Assembly (NCBI RefSeq): GCF_000472865.1
Contig: NZ_AXAP01000014.1
Coordinates: 62,097 to 126,096 of the forward strand
Source: Bradyrhizobium elkanii WSM2783
GTDB lineage: Bacteria; Pseudomonadota; Alphaproteobacteria; Rhizobiales; Xanthobacteraceae
DNA length: 64,000 bases
Reading direction: 5' to 3'
Translations under genes and position numbers: made by a program
Notes under the pieces: model-generated
Told to the model about the DNA's origin: nothing
Seen by the model: the letters and a program-made list of their open reading frames with translations, nothing else
Databases searched by the model: none
In this document: positions 31,092 to 39,635 of the stretch, in pieces
How the letters are laid out: each line of letters begins with the position of its first letter
How positions within the stretch are numbered: position 1 is the stretch's first letter

Positions 31092-31997
31092 ATGTCCGAG
31101 AAGCTGGACCGCATGGTCAAGACGGCGCTTGACGAAACTCGTCTGCTTGTCCTCGGCATCCAGGTCCTGCTCGGATTTCAATTCCAGGCCTTCTTCCAGA
31201 CCGGCTTTCCATCGCTCTCCTCCGCGTCGAAAATGCTCTGCGCCGTTGGGCTTGCGCTGCTGACGCTTTCGCTGGGGCTCCTGATCATCCCCTCGATGGA
31301 ACACCGGATGGTCGAGGGAGGTTCATCGTCGAAGCGCCTCGTGCGCGCGACCTCTTTGTACGCGACCGCCGGCCTGGTTCCCTTCTCCTTGAGCATTGGC
31401 GTTGCCGCCTATGTCGTGATCGAACGACATTTCGGCTGGTTCGCGGGTACCACCAGCGGACTCGCGCTGATACTCGCATCAAGCTTTGCGTGGTTCGGAT
31501 TGGAGCTGTTTCACCGGGAGAGAACACCAATGCCCGATTCAGGAGGAACAACCCCGCTCGCGACAAAAGTCGAGCAACTGCTGACCGAAGCGCGGGTCAT
31601 CATCCCCGGCGCACAGGCCCTGTTCGGCTTTCAATTCATCGCCATGCTTACCGCTGGATTTGATGAGATGCCGCAGACGGCAAAGATCGTGCATGCCGTC
31701 GCGCTCGGCCTCGTCGCCGTGAACGTCATCCTCCTGATGACGCCAGCCGCCCTGCACCGGCTCTCCTATGGCGGCGCAGATTCTCCGAGATTTCTGCGCA
31801 CAGCCTCCGCGCTGGTGACAGCGGCGCCGCTGTTTCTGGCCGCGGGCATAGCCGCAGAGAGCTACGTCGTTCTCGGCAGGATCACCAACCGCGAACTCGC
31901 CGCAACTTGCGCGACGGCGAGTTTTCTCGTCCTGGTCGGATTCTGGTACGCTCTGCCGCTGATCGTGCGATGGACGCGCCACCAGCGCAAGGCGTGA
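31092..31997 (+). CDS. DUF6328 membrane protein with internal duplication
   Basis: The 301-residue integral membrane protein is made of two similar halves. Each starts with an amphipathic helix ending in LLGFQFQAFF or LFGFQFIAML, followed by a membrane segment, a loop with a charged HR motif (EHRMVEGG; LHRLSYGG), and two more membrane segments containing AAYVVIER or AAESYVVLGR. The ATG at 31092 has AAAGGAG upstream. Function unknown. The duplication suggests an ancestral three-helix unit that pairs with itself. Confidence 0.82.
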   Translation: MSEKLDRMVKTALDETRLLVLGIQVLLGFQFQAFFQTGFPSLSSASKMLCAVGLALLTLSLGLLIIPSMEHRMVEGGSSSKRLVRATSLYATAGLVPFSLSIGVAAYVVIERHFGWFAGTTSGLALILASSFAWFGLELFHRERTPMPDSGGTTPLATKVEQLLTEARVIIPGAQALFGFQFIAMLTAGFDEMPQTAKIVHAVALGLVAVNVILLMTPAALHRLSYGGADSPRFLRTASALVTAAPLFLAAGIAAESYVVLGRITNRELAATCATASFLVLVGFWYALPLIVRWTRHQRKA

Positions 31998-32011
31998 CGC
32001 CGCGGCGTCAC
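31994..32011. terminator. Perfect palindrome spanning two convergent stop codons
   Basis: An 18-base perfect palindrome (GTGACGCCG and its complement) contains the TGA of the DUF6328 gene on the plus strand and the stop of the DUF4142 gene on the minus strand. It could fold as a bidirectional hairpin, but no U-tract follows on either side, so termination is a guess. Confidence 0.4.
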
Positions 32012-32553
32012 TTGCGATTCTTGTCCAGCGCCTGCGCCATCTCGAGATGGTGCCGCAGCGTCGGCAGCGTCTTGCCGGCCCAATCCTTCAGCTTCGGATT
32101 GTCGCCGCTCTTGGCGTAACGTTCGAACAGCGACACCGCATCCTTGTGCGCGCTCACCTGCATCGGGTTATATTGGCTTGCAAAGTTCTCCGGTTTGGTG
32201 TCGCGCAGCTTGTCGAGCTTGCCTTGCGAAGATGAATCCAGGCCCGATGGAATCTGCACGCCCTCGCTGCTCGTGACCAGGCCCTTCAGCTCGCTGCTGG
32301 TCTTGGTGTGGTCGGCGATCATCTGGGACGCGAACTTCTTCTCCTCCGCATTGCCCTTCTGCTCGGCGACCTTGCCCGCCTCGATCTCCAGCATGTCGCT
32401 GATCGCCGCTTCCTTGACGAAATCCGCCGTTGAGGGAGCGACCCCCAGTACCGAATTGACGCCGGTCTTCTCGCCGACCGATTGCGCAGCTGCCGAGGTG
32501 GAAATAAGGGCGACGGCAACCGCAACCGCCGTTACCACGATCGATCTCTTCAT
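32008..32553 (-). CDS. Exported DUF4142 protein
   Basis: A 181-residue protein with a clear signal peptide (VTAVAVAVALISTSAAAQ). The DUF4142 helical domain follows: FVKEAAISDMLEIEAGKVAEQKG, KKFASQMIADHTKTSSELKGLV and a C-terminal LRHHLEMAQAL helix. These are ferritin-like four-helix proteins of the periplasm, of unknown function and often induced by stress. GGAGAGG precedes the ATG at 32553. It is divergent from the PAP2 phosphatase. Confidence 0.9.
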   Translation of the reverse strand: MKRSIVVTAVAVAVALISTSAAAQSVGEKTGVNSVLGVAPSTADFVKEAAISDMLEIEAGKVAEQKGNAEEKKFASQMIADHTKTSSELKGLVTSSEGVQIPSGLDSSSQGKLDKLRDTKPENFASQYNPMQVSAHKDAVSLFERYAKSGDNPKLKDWAGKTLPTLRHHLEMAQALDKNRK

Positions 32554-32678
32554 GGTGCTTGCCTCTCCTCGGGATCGTGAGCGGCAAACTCGTGGCCGAA
32601 ATTTTCGTTCCTATGCGCGGGTGCGCCCGCGAAACCATCGCGGCCGTCAAAGGTTTGTAGTCTCGAAGGGAGAATCCG

Positions 32679-33245
32679 ATGGCGCTTTTCCGGGTGCAGC
32701 CAACCCGTGCTGATAAGGCAATCGCCGACACCGTATCGGAATACACAACGCCGACAGCCGAGCGGGTCGCCGAGGTCCTGACCTGGGGCGCGGATGAGCA
32801 CGTGCTCAGCGCGCTTGCGCTGGGCTGGTGGCTTTATTCTCGCGACAAGGACGCGAAGCAGCGCCGCAGCAGCAACCACATCCTCCTGACCACGATCGTC
32901 GCGGCTATCCTGCCCCATGTGCTGAAGACGGTATTCGACCAGGAGCGCCCCGATCGACAAACCGCTCGCGGTCACCTTCATGGCGTACCCTACTCCGGCA
33001 AGCCCGAGGACGCCTTTCCGTCCGGCCATGCGATTCACGTCGGCGCAATTGCCTCGGCCGCAACCGTGCTTCCGCCGGCAAAGCGCGACGTGGTATGGGC
33101 GATCGGTGGAGGCCTGGTGTTGACACGCGTCGTCCTGCTTGCGCATTGGCTGAGCGATGTAGTTGCCGGCCTCGCGATCGGCGCGCTGACCGAACGGCTG
33201 TTGCGTCCCATCACAGGCTACGGCAAGGATTCGCGCGAACGCTGA
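32679..33245 (+). CDS. PAP2-family phosphatase
   Basis: A 188-residue membrane-associated protein with the three phosphatase motifs: KTVFDQERPDR (KxxxxxxRP), FPSGHAIHVG (PSGH), and RVVLLAHWLSDVVAG (RxxxxxHxxxD). This is the type 2 phosphatidic acid phosphatase fold, acting on lipid phosphates such as undecaprenyl diphosphate or phosphatidic acid. It has fewer membrane helices than usual for the family. AGGGAGA precedes the ATG. Substrate unknown. Confidence 0.9.
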   Translation: MALFRVQPTRADKAIADTVSEYTTPTAERVAEVLTWGADEHVLSALALGWWLYSRDKDAKQRRSSNHILLTTIVAAILPHVLKTVFDQERPDRQTARGHLHGVPYSGKPEDAFPSGHAIHVGAIASAATVLPPAKRDVVWAIGGGLVLTRVVLLAHWLSDVVAGLAIGALTERLLRPITGYGKDSRER

Positions 33246-33256
33246 AATATCGCCGA

Positions 33257-35968
33257 TCAGGCAGCGTCTTCCTCGGCTTCGGCCGCCAGCATCCTGCGGA
33301 TATCCTGTGCAGTGCGCGCCGCACTGAACAGATAGCCCTGCATCTGGGTACATCCCAGCATGTGCACGGTGTCGCGCTGCTGCTCGGTCTCGACGCCCTC
33401 TGCCGTCGTGATCATATCGCGGTCGGCCGCGATGCTCACCACCGCGCGGATGATCGACGCCGACGAGCTGTTGCGGGTGACTTCCTTGACGAAGCTGCGG
33501 TCGATCTTGATCTTGTCGAACGGGAAGCGCTGCAGATATTGCAGCGAGGAATAGCCGGTTCCGAAATCATCCAGCGCGATGTGAACACCGAGCGCGCGGA
33601 GCTGGTTGAGTGCGATCAGCGCGGCATCATCGTCCGCGATCAGCACGGCCTCGGTGATTTCGAGCTCGAGGCGGCGCGGATCAAGCCCGCTCTCGGCCAA
33701 TGCCCTCGCGACCTTCAGTGACAGCGCCTCCGACTTGAACTGGACTGGCGACACGTTGACCGCTACCCGCACATGGGCGGGCCAGGTGGCAGCCTCAGTG
33801 CAGGCGGTCCGCAGCACCCATTGCCCGATCTCCTCGATGAGGCCCGTCTCCTCCGCGACCGGAATGAACTCGGCCGGCGATACCATGCCGCGCACCGGAT
33901 GCCGCCAGCGCACCAGCGCCTCGCAGCCGGTCACCTCGTCGCTGCGCAGGTCGACCAGCGGCTGGTAGTGGATTTCAAACCCGCCCTCGACCAGCGCAGT
34001 GCGCATATCGGCTTCGAGCTCGCGGCGGAGCCTGGCCTCCTTCTCCATCTCCGGCTCGAAGAAACGGTGGGTGCGGCGACCGGCAGCCTTGGCGGCGTAC
34101 ATCGCAAGATCCGCGCGCTTCAACAGGGCGAGCAGATCGGTACCATCCCGCGGCGCGACCGCGATGCCGATGCTGGCGTCGCCGGACAAGTGATGGCCAT
34201 GGCAATCGAACGGCGTCCGCAGCGCCTGATAGATCCGTTCAACCAGCGCGCTGACATCGACATCGGCCGCGATGCCGCGCTGAACGATGGCGAACTCGTC
34301 GCCGCCGAGACGAGCGATGAAATCCTCCGGTCCGATCGACTGCCGCAACCGTTCGGCGACACTTCTGAGGAACTCATCACCGATCAAATGGCCGAGCGAA
34401 TCGTTGATGCGCTTGAACTCGTCAATATCGATATAGAAGATCGCGAACTGCACATCGGCTGTTTCGAGCAGCAAGCCTTCGGCGTGGCGCTGGAACAGCG
34501 TCCGGTTCGGCAGATTCGTCAGCGGATCGTAATGGGCGAGATGTTCGATCTTCGCCTCGACGCGGCGCCGCTCGGTCACGTCCTCGAATGTCGTGGCCCA
34601 CCCCCCGTCCGGCGAATGTTTGAAGATCATTCGGATAATTCGTCCGTCCTGCGTCGAGAAGTGGCGTTCGCCGATCTCGCTGCTGTTAGGTCCGATGAAG
34701 TGCGCGCAATATTCGTCGACATCGCCGATAAAGGATCCGATCGCCTTACGGTGCAGCACGAGATCGCGCAGGTGGCATCCGGGCTTGGCGACGTCAGGCG
34801 ATACGCCGAGCATATCGAGATAGCGCTGGTTGCAGACCACGAGCCGACCCGACGCATCGAACAGCAACAGCCCCTGGGTCATGTTGTTGATGGCGGTGTC
34901 GAGATGAAAGCTCTTCTCCGACAGCTTCTGGCGCGCGGCTTCATGCTGTCGCTGCAGTTGTCTCACGATCGGGAAGATCGTGACGATGACGACGACGATC
35001 GCCAGGATCGCGGCGCTGAACTGTAGTTTCGTCTGCGCGCGCCAGTCGGCGAGCGCGGTCGAGGTCTTGGTCGTGGCAACGATCAAGATCGGAAAATGAG
35101 TGAGCGGTCGAACCGCCCCGATCTTGTCTTCGGCATCTTCAGTGCTGAAGCGCCCCGAGATATTCCCGTCAAGCGTCAGCGCCTTCTGGAATGGCCGGAG
35201 ACCGGCTACGCTCTTGCCGATCGCCCCGTCATCCTTGGGGTAGCGGGCGATCACCGTGCCGTCGCGATGGATCATTGAGATGATTGTGTCGCCACTCAGC
35301 GCCAGAGAGGCGACGAAATCCTCGAACTGGCTGGGCTCGACGCCCCGGCTGGAAAAACCGATGATGGCGCCATTACCGTCGACAATCTTGCGGGCGAACA
35401 GCGTCGTCCACTTGCCCGTGACGCGGCTCACCGCGGGCTCGACGATGACATCCGGCGTCGGCTTGCCGGAGGTGAACTCCCTGAAATATCGCCGATCCCT
35501 GACGTTGAGGTCGGGCACCGGCCACATCTCGGAGGAATTGATCAGCCATCCCTCGGCATTGAACAGATTGAGACCACCAACATGCGGCAGCGCCGCCAGC
35601 CTGGTGCGCAGCATTTCGTGCGCGCTCAGCAGTGACATTCTCTTTTCGAACTGATCGGCCGTATCGACCCCGTCCGCCCGCATGTTGGCGACGACATCAT
35701 CGTGCACGTGCTGGAGATCGGAGAGCTGCTGATCGAAATGGCGGGACAGCAGCAGCGCCGTGTTGGAGAGTTCGCGTTCGGCAAGATCGAGCGCGCGCTC
35801 CCGGAATTGCAGCGCCAGGTACCCGGTGCCGAGCCCGATCGCGGCCACAAGCGCCGCCGCGCAGAGCACGAGCCACTGAATTGCGCTCAATCGCGGTGGC
35901 GCCGCGGCGGCCCATTTCGGCCACCACCGGCTCTGCAAGATATCGCTCTTGGCCGAGCTGTCTGACAT
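33257..35968 (-). CDS. Membrane GGDEF-EAL cyclic di-GMP protein with Cache and PAS domains
   Basis: The 903-residue protein has a first membrane helix at about 30-52, a periplasmic Cache-type sensor (about 55-290; DLNVRDRRYFREF, IGFSSRGVEPSQFEDFV) and a second helix (AILAIVVVIVTIFPIV). A PAS domain ends in FEDVTERR. The GGDEF domain has an intact RLGGDEFAI (about residue 552), and the EAL domain has intact EALVRW (about 681) and LDDFGTGYSSL. The RxxD inhibitory site before GGDEF is replaced by GPED, so product inhibition may be lost. Either cyclase or phosphodiesterase activity is possible. The ATG at 35968 has GGGGAA upstream. Confidence 0.93.
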   Translation of the reverse strand: MSDSSAKSDILQSRWWPKWAAAAPPRLSAIQWLVLCAAALVAAIGLGTGYLALQFRERALDLAERELSNTALLLSRHFDQQLSDLQHVHDDVVANMRADGVDTADQFEKRMSLLSAHEMLRTRLAALPHVGGLNLFNAEGWLINSSEMWPVPDLNVRDRRYFREFTSGKPTPDVIVEPAVSRVTGKWTTLFARKIVDGNGAIIGFSSRGVEPSQFEDFVASLALSGDTIISMIHRDGTVIARYPKDDGAIGKSVAGLRPFQKALTLDGNISGRFSTEDAEDKIGAVRPLTHFPILIVATTKTSTALADWRAQTKLQFSAAILAIVVVIVTIFPIVRQLQRQHEAARQKLSEKSFHLDTAINNMTQGLLLFDASGRLVVCNQRYLDMLGVSPDVAKPGCHLRDLVLHRKAIGSFIGDVDEYCAHFIGPNSSEIGERHFSTQDGRIIRMIFKHSPDGGWATTFEDVTERRRVEAKIEHLAHYDPLTNLPNRTLFQRHAEGLLLETADVQFAIFYIDIDEFKRINDSLGHLIGDEFLRSVAERLRQSIGPEDFIARLGGDEFAIVQRGIAADVDVSALVERIYQALRTPFDCHGHHLSGDASIGIAVAPRDGTDLLALLKRADLAMYAAKAAGRRTHRFFEPEMEKEARLRRELEADMRTALVEGGFEIHYQPLVDLRSDEVTGCEALVRWRHPVRGMVSPAEFIPVAEETGLIEEIGQWVLRTACTEAATWPAHVRVAVNVSPVQFKSEALSLKVARALAESGLDPRRLELEITEAVLIADDDAALIALNQLRALGVHIALDDFGTGYSSLQYLQRFPFDKIKIDRSFVKEVTRNSSSASIIRAVVSIAADRDMITTAEGVETEQQRDTVHMLGCTQMQGYLFSAARTAQDIRRMLAAEAEEDAA

Positions 35969-35977
35969 TTCCCTGCC

Positions 35978-35998
35978 CCTACAAGCGCTTGTTGTAGG
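35978..35998. promoter_or_regulatory. Palindrome immediately upstream of the GGDEF-EAL start
   Basis: Inverted repeat CCTACAA - 7 bases - TTGTAGG with a nested CAAGCGCTTG palindrome, 10 bases before the ATG on the minus strand. It could be an operator or a 5' UTR hairpin affecting translation. Supported by symmetry only. Confidence 0.35.
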
Positions 35999-36210
35999 AG
36001 ACACAACCCAAGAGAGCGTTAGGAAAATGAGTTATCAGCCGGTTAACATGGAACTTTGTTTCTGAGTGTTACCAGATTTCGACCGCGCAACATCGCTTGT
36101 GCGGTATTGGACGTTACGCAGTTTATGAGAGATTTAGGTGTTTGCTGGATGGTGGCAGCCGGCAATCTTCATTCGGGCGATCTCACCGGGGCGGCCAAGC
36201 GCGCAGCAGG

Positions 36211-36909
36211 ATGAATGATTTCACGCAATCGGTGGCGACGGCGCTCTCGCTGATCGCCAGCCTTGACGCTGAGCTGATCGGCATCGTCCTGCTATCGTTG
36301 CGCGTCAGCCTGACGGCGAGCCTGCTGGCGCTGCTGATCGGCGCCCCCCTCGGCGTCCTGCTCGCGATCAGCCGGTTTCAGGGCAGGCAGGCCACGATCG
36401 TGCTGGTGAACGCCATGCTGGGCCTGCCGCCCGTGGTGGTCGGACTGGCGCTTTACCTCCTGCTGTCGCGTTCCGGTCCGCTCGGCTTTGCCGGACTGCT
36501 GTTCACGCCGAGCGCCATGATTGTCGCGCAGACGATCCTCGCCACGCCGATCGTGGTCGCACTCGTGCACCGTCCGGTCTCGCTATTGTGGGCGGAATAT
36601 GCCGACCTCATGCGCACCGATGGCATGTCGCGCCTGCGCAGCATGGCGCTGTTGTCGTCGCTTGGCCGCGCCTCGCTGTTGACCGCGTTCCTCGCCGCGT
36701 TCGGCCGCGCCATCGCCGAAGTCGGCGCCATCATCATCGTCGGAGGCAATATCCGCAGCTACACCCGGACCATGACGACTGCGATCGCGCTGGAAACCAG
36801 CAAGGGCGAGTTGCCACTCGCGCTCGGGCTCGGCCTGATCCTGCTCGGCCTCAGCGTGACCGTCAGCACGGTCGCGTTCCTGCTAGTCGGACGCGTTGGG
36901 GAAAAATAG
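36211..36909 (+). CDS. tupB: Tungstate-type ABC transporter permease TupB
   Basis: The 232-residue inner-membrane permease has five to six helices and the binding-protein-dependent transport loop (MSRLRSMALLSSLGRASLLTAFLAAFGRAIAEVGAIIIVGGNI). The GRAIAEVGAIIIVGGNI ending is typical of TupB/WtpB tungstate permeases. The ATG at 36211 begins the conserved region. The last 27 bases overlap the tail of the convergent tupA-like gene. No ATPase gene (tupC) is adjacent. Confidence 0.88.
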   Translation: MNDFTQSVATALSLIASLDAELIGIVLLSLRVSLTASLLALLIGAPLGVLLAISRFQGRQATIVLVNAMLGLPPVVVGLALYLLLSRSGPLGFAGLLFTPSAMIVAQTILATPIVVALVHRPVSLLWAEYADLMRTDGMSRLRSMALLSSLGRASLLTAFLAAFGRAIAEVGAIIIVGGNIRSYTRTMTTAIALETSKGELPLALGLGLILLGLSVTVSTVAFLLVGRVGEK

Positions 36910-37689
36910 CTGCTCGCCCCCGACCTTGTAGTCGGCGATCACCTTCTGTCCCTCGGCGGAGATCAGCCAGTCGACGAAGGCCTGGCCATCCTTGGCTTTC
37001 ACGGTCGGGTGCTTGGCCGGATTGACCAGCATCACGCCATATTGGTTGAACAGGCGCCGGTCGCCCTCGGTCAGGATCGCGAGATCGCCGCGATTCTTGA
37101 ACGACAGCCAAGTGCCGCGATCGGAGAGCACATAGGCATTGTCGGATGCGGCCATGTTGAGTGCGGGCCCCATGCCCTGCCCGATCTCGCGATACCAGGA
37201 TCCCTTCGCCGTCGCGATGTCGATGCCCGCCTCCTTCCATAGCCGCAATTCGGCCTGGTGCGTGCCGGAGCGGTCGCCACGCGAGACGAAGGTCGCCTTC
37301 GCGGCGGCGATCTTTTTCAGCGCTTCCGTGACGTCCTTACCGCCGGCAATATGCGCCGGATCGGCCTTTGGCCCGATCACCACGAAATCATTGTACATCA
37401 CGTCCTGGCGCTTGACGCCAAATCCTTCGGCCAGGAACTTCTCCTCCGCGGGGCGATCATGCACGAACACCACGTCGGCATCGCCTCGCCGTCCGATGTC
37501 GAGCGCCTGGCCGGTGCCGACCGCGACGACCTTGACACCGATCCCGGTTGCCGCCGTAAAGCGCGGCAAGAGGAAACCGAACAGCCCGGATTGCTCGGTC
37601 GATGTCGTCGATGCCACCGTGATTGAGCGCTCCTGCGCGAACGCGCTGGAGATCATGAGAAGAGTTGCGACCACGATTCGTGCGAGCAT
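36883..37689 (-). CDS. tupA: Tungstate-type ABC transporter substrate-binding protein TupA
   Basis: A 268-residue periplasmic protein with a signal peptide (RIVVATLLMISSAFAQ). The TupA fingerprint follows: ITVASTTSTEQSGLFGFLLPRF near the mature N-terminus (the TTTS motif), GTGQALDIGRRGDADVVFVHD, and FVSRGDRSGTHQAELRLW, the SRGDxSGTH anion-binding segment. It binds tungstate and perhaps molybdate. It faces tupB head-to-head with overlapping 3' ends (27 bases), an unusual layout for an uptake system normally encoded as tupABC. GGTGGGGAA precedes the ATG. Confidence 0.9.
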   Translation of the reverse strand: MLARIVVATLLMISSAFAQERSITVASTTSTEQSGLFGFLLPRFTAATGIGVKVVAVGTGQALDIGRRGDADVVFVHDRPAEEKFLAEGFGVKRQDVMYNDFVVIGPKADPAHIAGGKDVTEALKKIAAAKATFVSRGDRSGTHQAELRLWKEAGIDIATAKGSWYREIGQGMGPALNMAASDNAYVLSDRGTWLSFKNRGDLAILTEGDRRLFNQYGVMLVNPAKHPTVKAKDGQAFVDWLISAEGQKVIADYKVGGEQLFFPNASD

Positions 37690-37938
37690 TTCCCCACCTC
37701 CGCCAAGCCGGCTGACTACGAAGTTCTACTTCATCTCAGCCTGCCCGACCATAAGCGAGGCGATCCGCCGCAGCGATCGGAGGCTCGGCTTTTACAATGC
37801 CCCTAACTGCGCGACTCCGTCGTCGCGCCGTCATGTTCGGCGTCACAAGGAACAAGCGGCCGCCGGCGAAAGCGCAACGTTATAGCATTCAGCCCTCTGC
37901 TGACTTGAATCGGCACCGGGGCGGCGCTAACTAACGGC

Positions 37939-38304
37939 ATGGACTCTCGCTTCGCCGCACCGGATTCTTCGACCCGCAAGGCCCCGTCGCGCCGGTGGCG
38001 CAGCCTGCTTGCGGGACTGATCTCGCTAGCGCTCGTGCTGTCCTTCTTTCACGGTCTCGGCTTCGACAGCGACGATACAGTGCCGGCACAGTCGATCGCG
38101 CAACTCGCCGGTGATACCACCGACAAGGCTCCCGTCCATCCAGCATTGCCCCATGGCGATCATTGCTTGACCCACGTATCGACCGTGGCGACACAGGACA
38201 CGTCGATCACGATCGAGCATACCGCGCACGCCTATCGCTTCCTTGCCATGCGTGCCCCCGAAGCGGCAGAACCGATCTCTCCCTTCAAGCCACCCCGCGC
38301 CTGA
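37939..38304 (+). CDS. Small exported or membrane-anchored His-containing protein upstream of metal efflux genes
   Basis: The 121-residue protein has one N-terminal hydrophobic segment (SLLAGLISLALVLSFFHGL). The rest is periplasmic and contains HPALPHGDHCLTHVST, where His and Cys cluster in a way that could bind a metal. It stands 113 bases before a Czc/Cus-type adaptor and pump on the same strand, so a role in metal sensing or delivery is plausible. I recognise no named family. The start is uncertain; no strong ribosome site. Confidence 0.6.
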   Translation: MDSRFAAPDSSTRKAPSRRWRSLLAGLISLALVLSFFHGLGFDSDDTVPAQSIAQLAGDTTDKAPVHPALPHGDHCLTHVSTVATQDTSITIEHTAHAYRFLAMRAPEAAEPISPFKPPRA

Positions 38305-38417
38305 TCCGATCGGCATGACCGATCCGGCCGCGCTGCCTCCCGGCAGCGCGCCCAACTTGCACGCATGGTTATGGCAGCAGCGCCGGGCTCGGACCCGCGC
38401 GCGGCGGGAAGGCATAT

Positions 38418-39635
38418 ATGAGACGGATTCTTCTTTTCGTTGCCGGCATCATCGTCGGCAGCGGCCTGGGCATCACGGTTTGGTCGCATTGGCCGCTGTC
38501 GGGAACGCCAGCGCAACAGGAAGCGGCGACGACCGGGACAGCAAAAGCCGAAAGCGAGGATCACGGCACCGAGCGCATCGTGCTGAGCGAGGAGCAGATC
38601 AGCGATGCCGGCATCAGGCTGGCACCGGTTGCGGGCGGTACGCTCAGACGCCATTTCCTGGCGCCAGGCTCGCTTATTCCCGACGCCGACCACGTCGGCC
38701 GCGTCTCCGTACGCGTGCTGGCAACGGTCGGCGAACTGCGCAAGCGCCTCGGCGATAGTGTCGAAAAAGGTGAGATCGTCGCCGTCATCGAAAGCCGCGA
38801 AGTGGCGGACGCCAAGAGCGAATACCTCGCCGCGCGGCTGACCAACGATCTGCAGCAGACCCTCTACAACAGACAAAAGAGCTTGGCCGAAAGCCGGGCC
38901 ATGTCGGAAAACGAATTCCTGCGGACCCAGCTCGCCGCCAACGACGCTAGGATCAAGCTCGACGGCGCCAGGCAAAAGCTGTTCGCGCTGGGTCTGTCCG
39001 AACAGGAGATCGCCGATCTCCCGAACCAGCCGCCGGAAAGCCTGCGCCAACAATATTTACGTGCGCCGATCTCGGGCCGGGTCTCGGAGCGGCGCGTCGA
39101 CCTCGGCGGGCTGATCGGCCGCGAGGGCCAGGAAAGCGAACTGTTCGTCATCGTCAATCTCGACGATATCTGGGTCGATCTCGCGGTCTCCCCGGAAGAC
39201 ATCGCCGCCGTGCGCGAGGGCGGTCTGGTCACGATCCGCGCCATCGGTAGCGACGACGAAGCGGTCGCGCGGGTAATCTTTGTCAGCCCCCTGCTCGATC
39301 GCGAGACCCGCAATGCTCGCGTGATCGCGACGCTGCCGAACCGGGATCACCGGTGGAGGCCCGGCACTTTCGTCACCGCCGAAGTGCCGCTCGGCGGCGA
39401 GCCCTCCAAGGTCATCGTCTCGAAGAAAGCGCTTCAGACCGTCAAGGGCAACGCCACGATATTCGTGCGCGACGCCGAAGGGTTTGAGGCGCGACAGGTG
39501 CGTACAGGTCGCGAGGATGATGACGACGTCGAGATCGTGAGCGGCCTTGCTTCGGGAGAGACGATCGCCGTCGCCAACACGTTCACGCTCAAAGCTGAAC
39601 TGGAAAAGGCCGAAGCGGAGCATGGCCATGATTGA
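38418..39635 (+). CDS. czcB: RND efflux periplasmic adaptor, Czc/Cus type
   Basis: A 405-residue membrane-fusion protein with an N-terminal anchor (RRILLFVAGIIVGSGLGI). It has a biotinyl-lipoyl-like hairpin (ELRKRLGDSVEKGEIVAVIESREVADAKSEYLAA), a coiled-coil arm with LYNRQKSLAESRAMSENEFLRTQ, the APISGRVSERRVDLGGLIGREG beta-barrel part, and a membrane-proximal domain ending in a His-containing tail (EAEHGHD). It links the inner-membrane pump encoded next to an outer-membrane channel. GGGAAGG precedes the ATG. It overlaps the pump gene by 8 bases. Named for the CzcB group; Cus or Ncc type is not excluded. Confidence 0.88.
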   Translation: MRRILLFVAGIIVGSGLGITVWSHWPLSGTPAQQEAATTGTAKAESEDHGTERIVLSEEQISDAGIRLAPVAGGTLRRHFLAPGSLIPDADHVGRVSVRVLATVGELRKRLGDSVEKGEIVAVIESREVADAKSEYLAARLTNDLQQTLYNRQKSLAESRAMSENEFLRTQLAANDARIKLDGARQKLFALGLSEQEIADLPNQPPESLRQQYLRAPISGRVSERRVDLGGLIGREGQESELFVIVNLDDIWVDLAVSPEDIAAVREGGLVTIRAIGSDDEAVARVIFVSPLLDRETRNARVIATLPNRDHRWRPGTFVTAEVPLGGEPSKVIVSKKALQTVKGNATIFVRDAEGFEARQVRTGREDDDDVEIVSGLASGETIAVANTFTLKAELEKAEAEHGHD

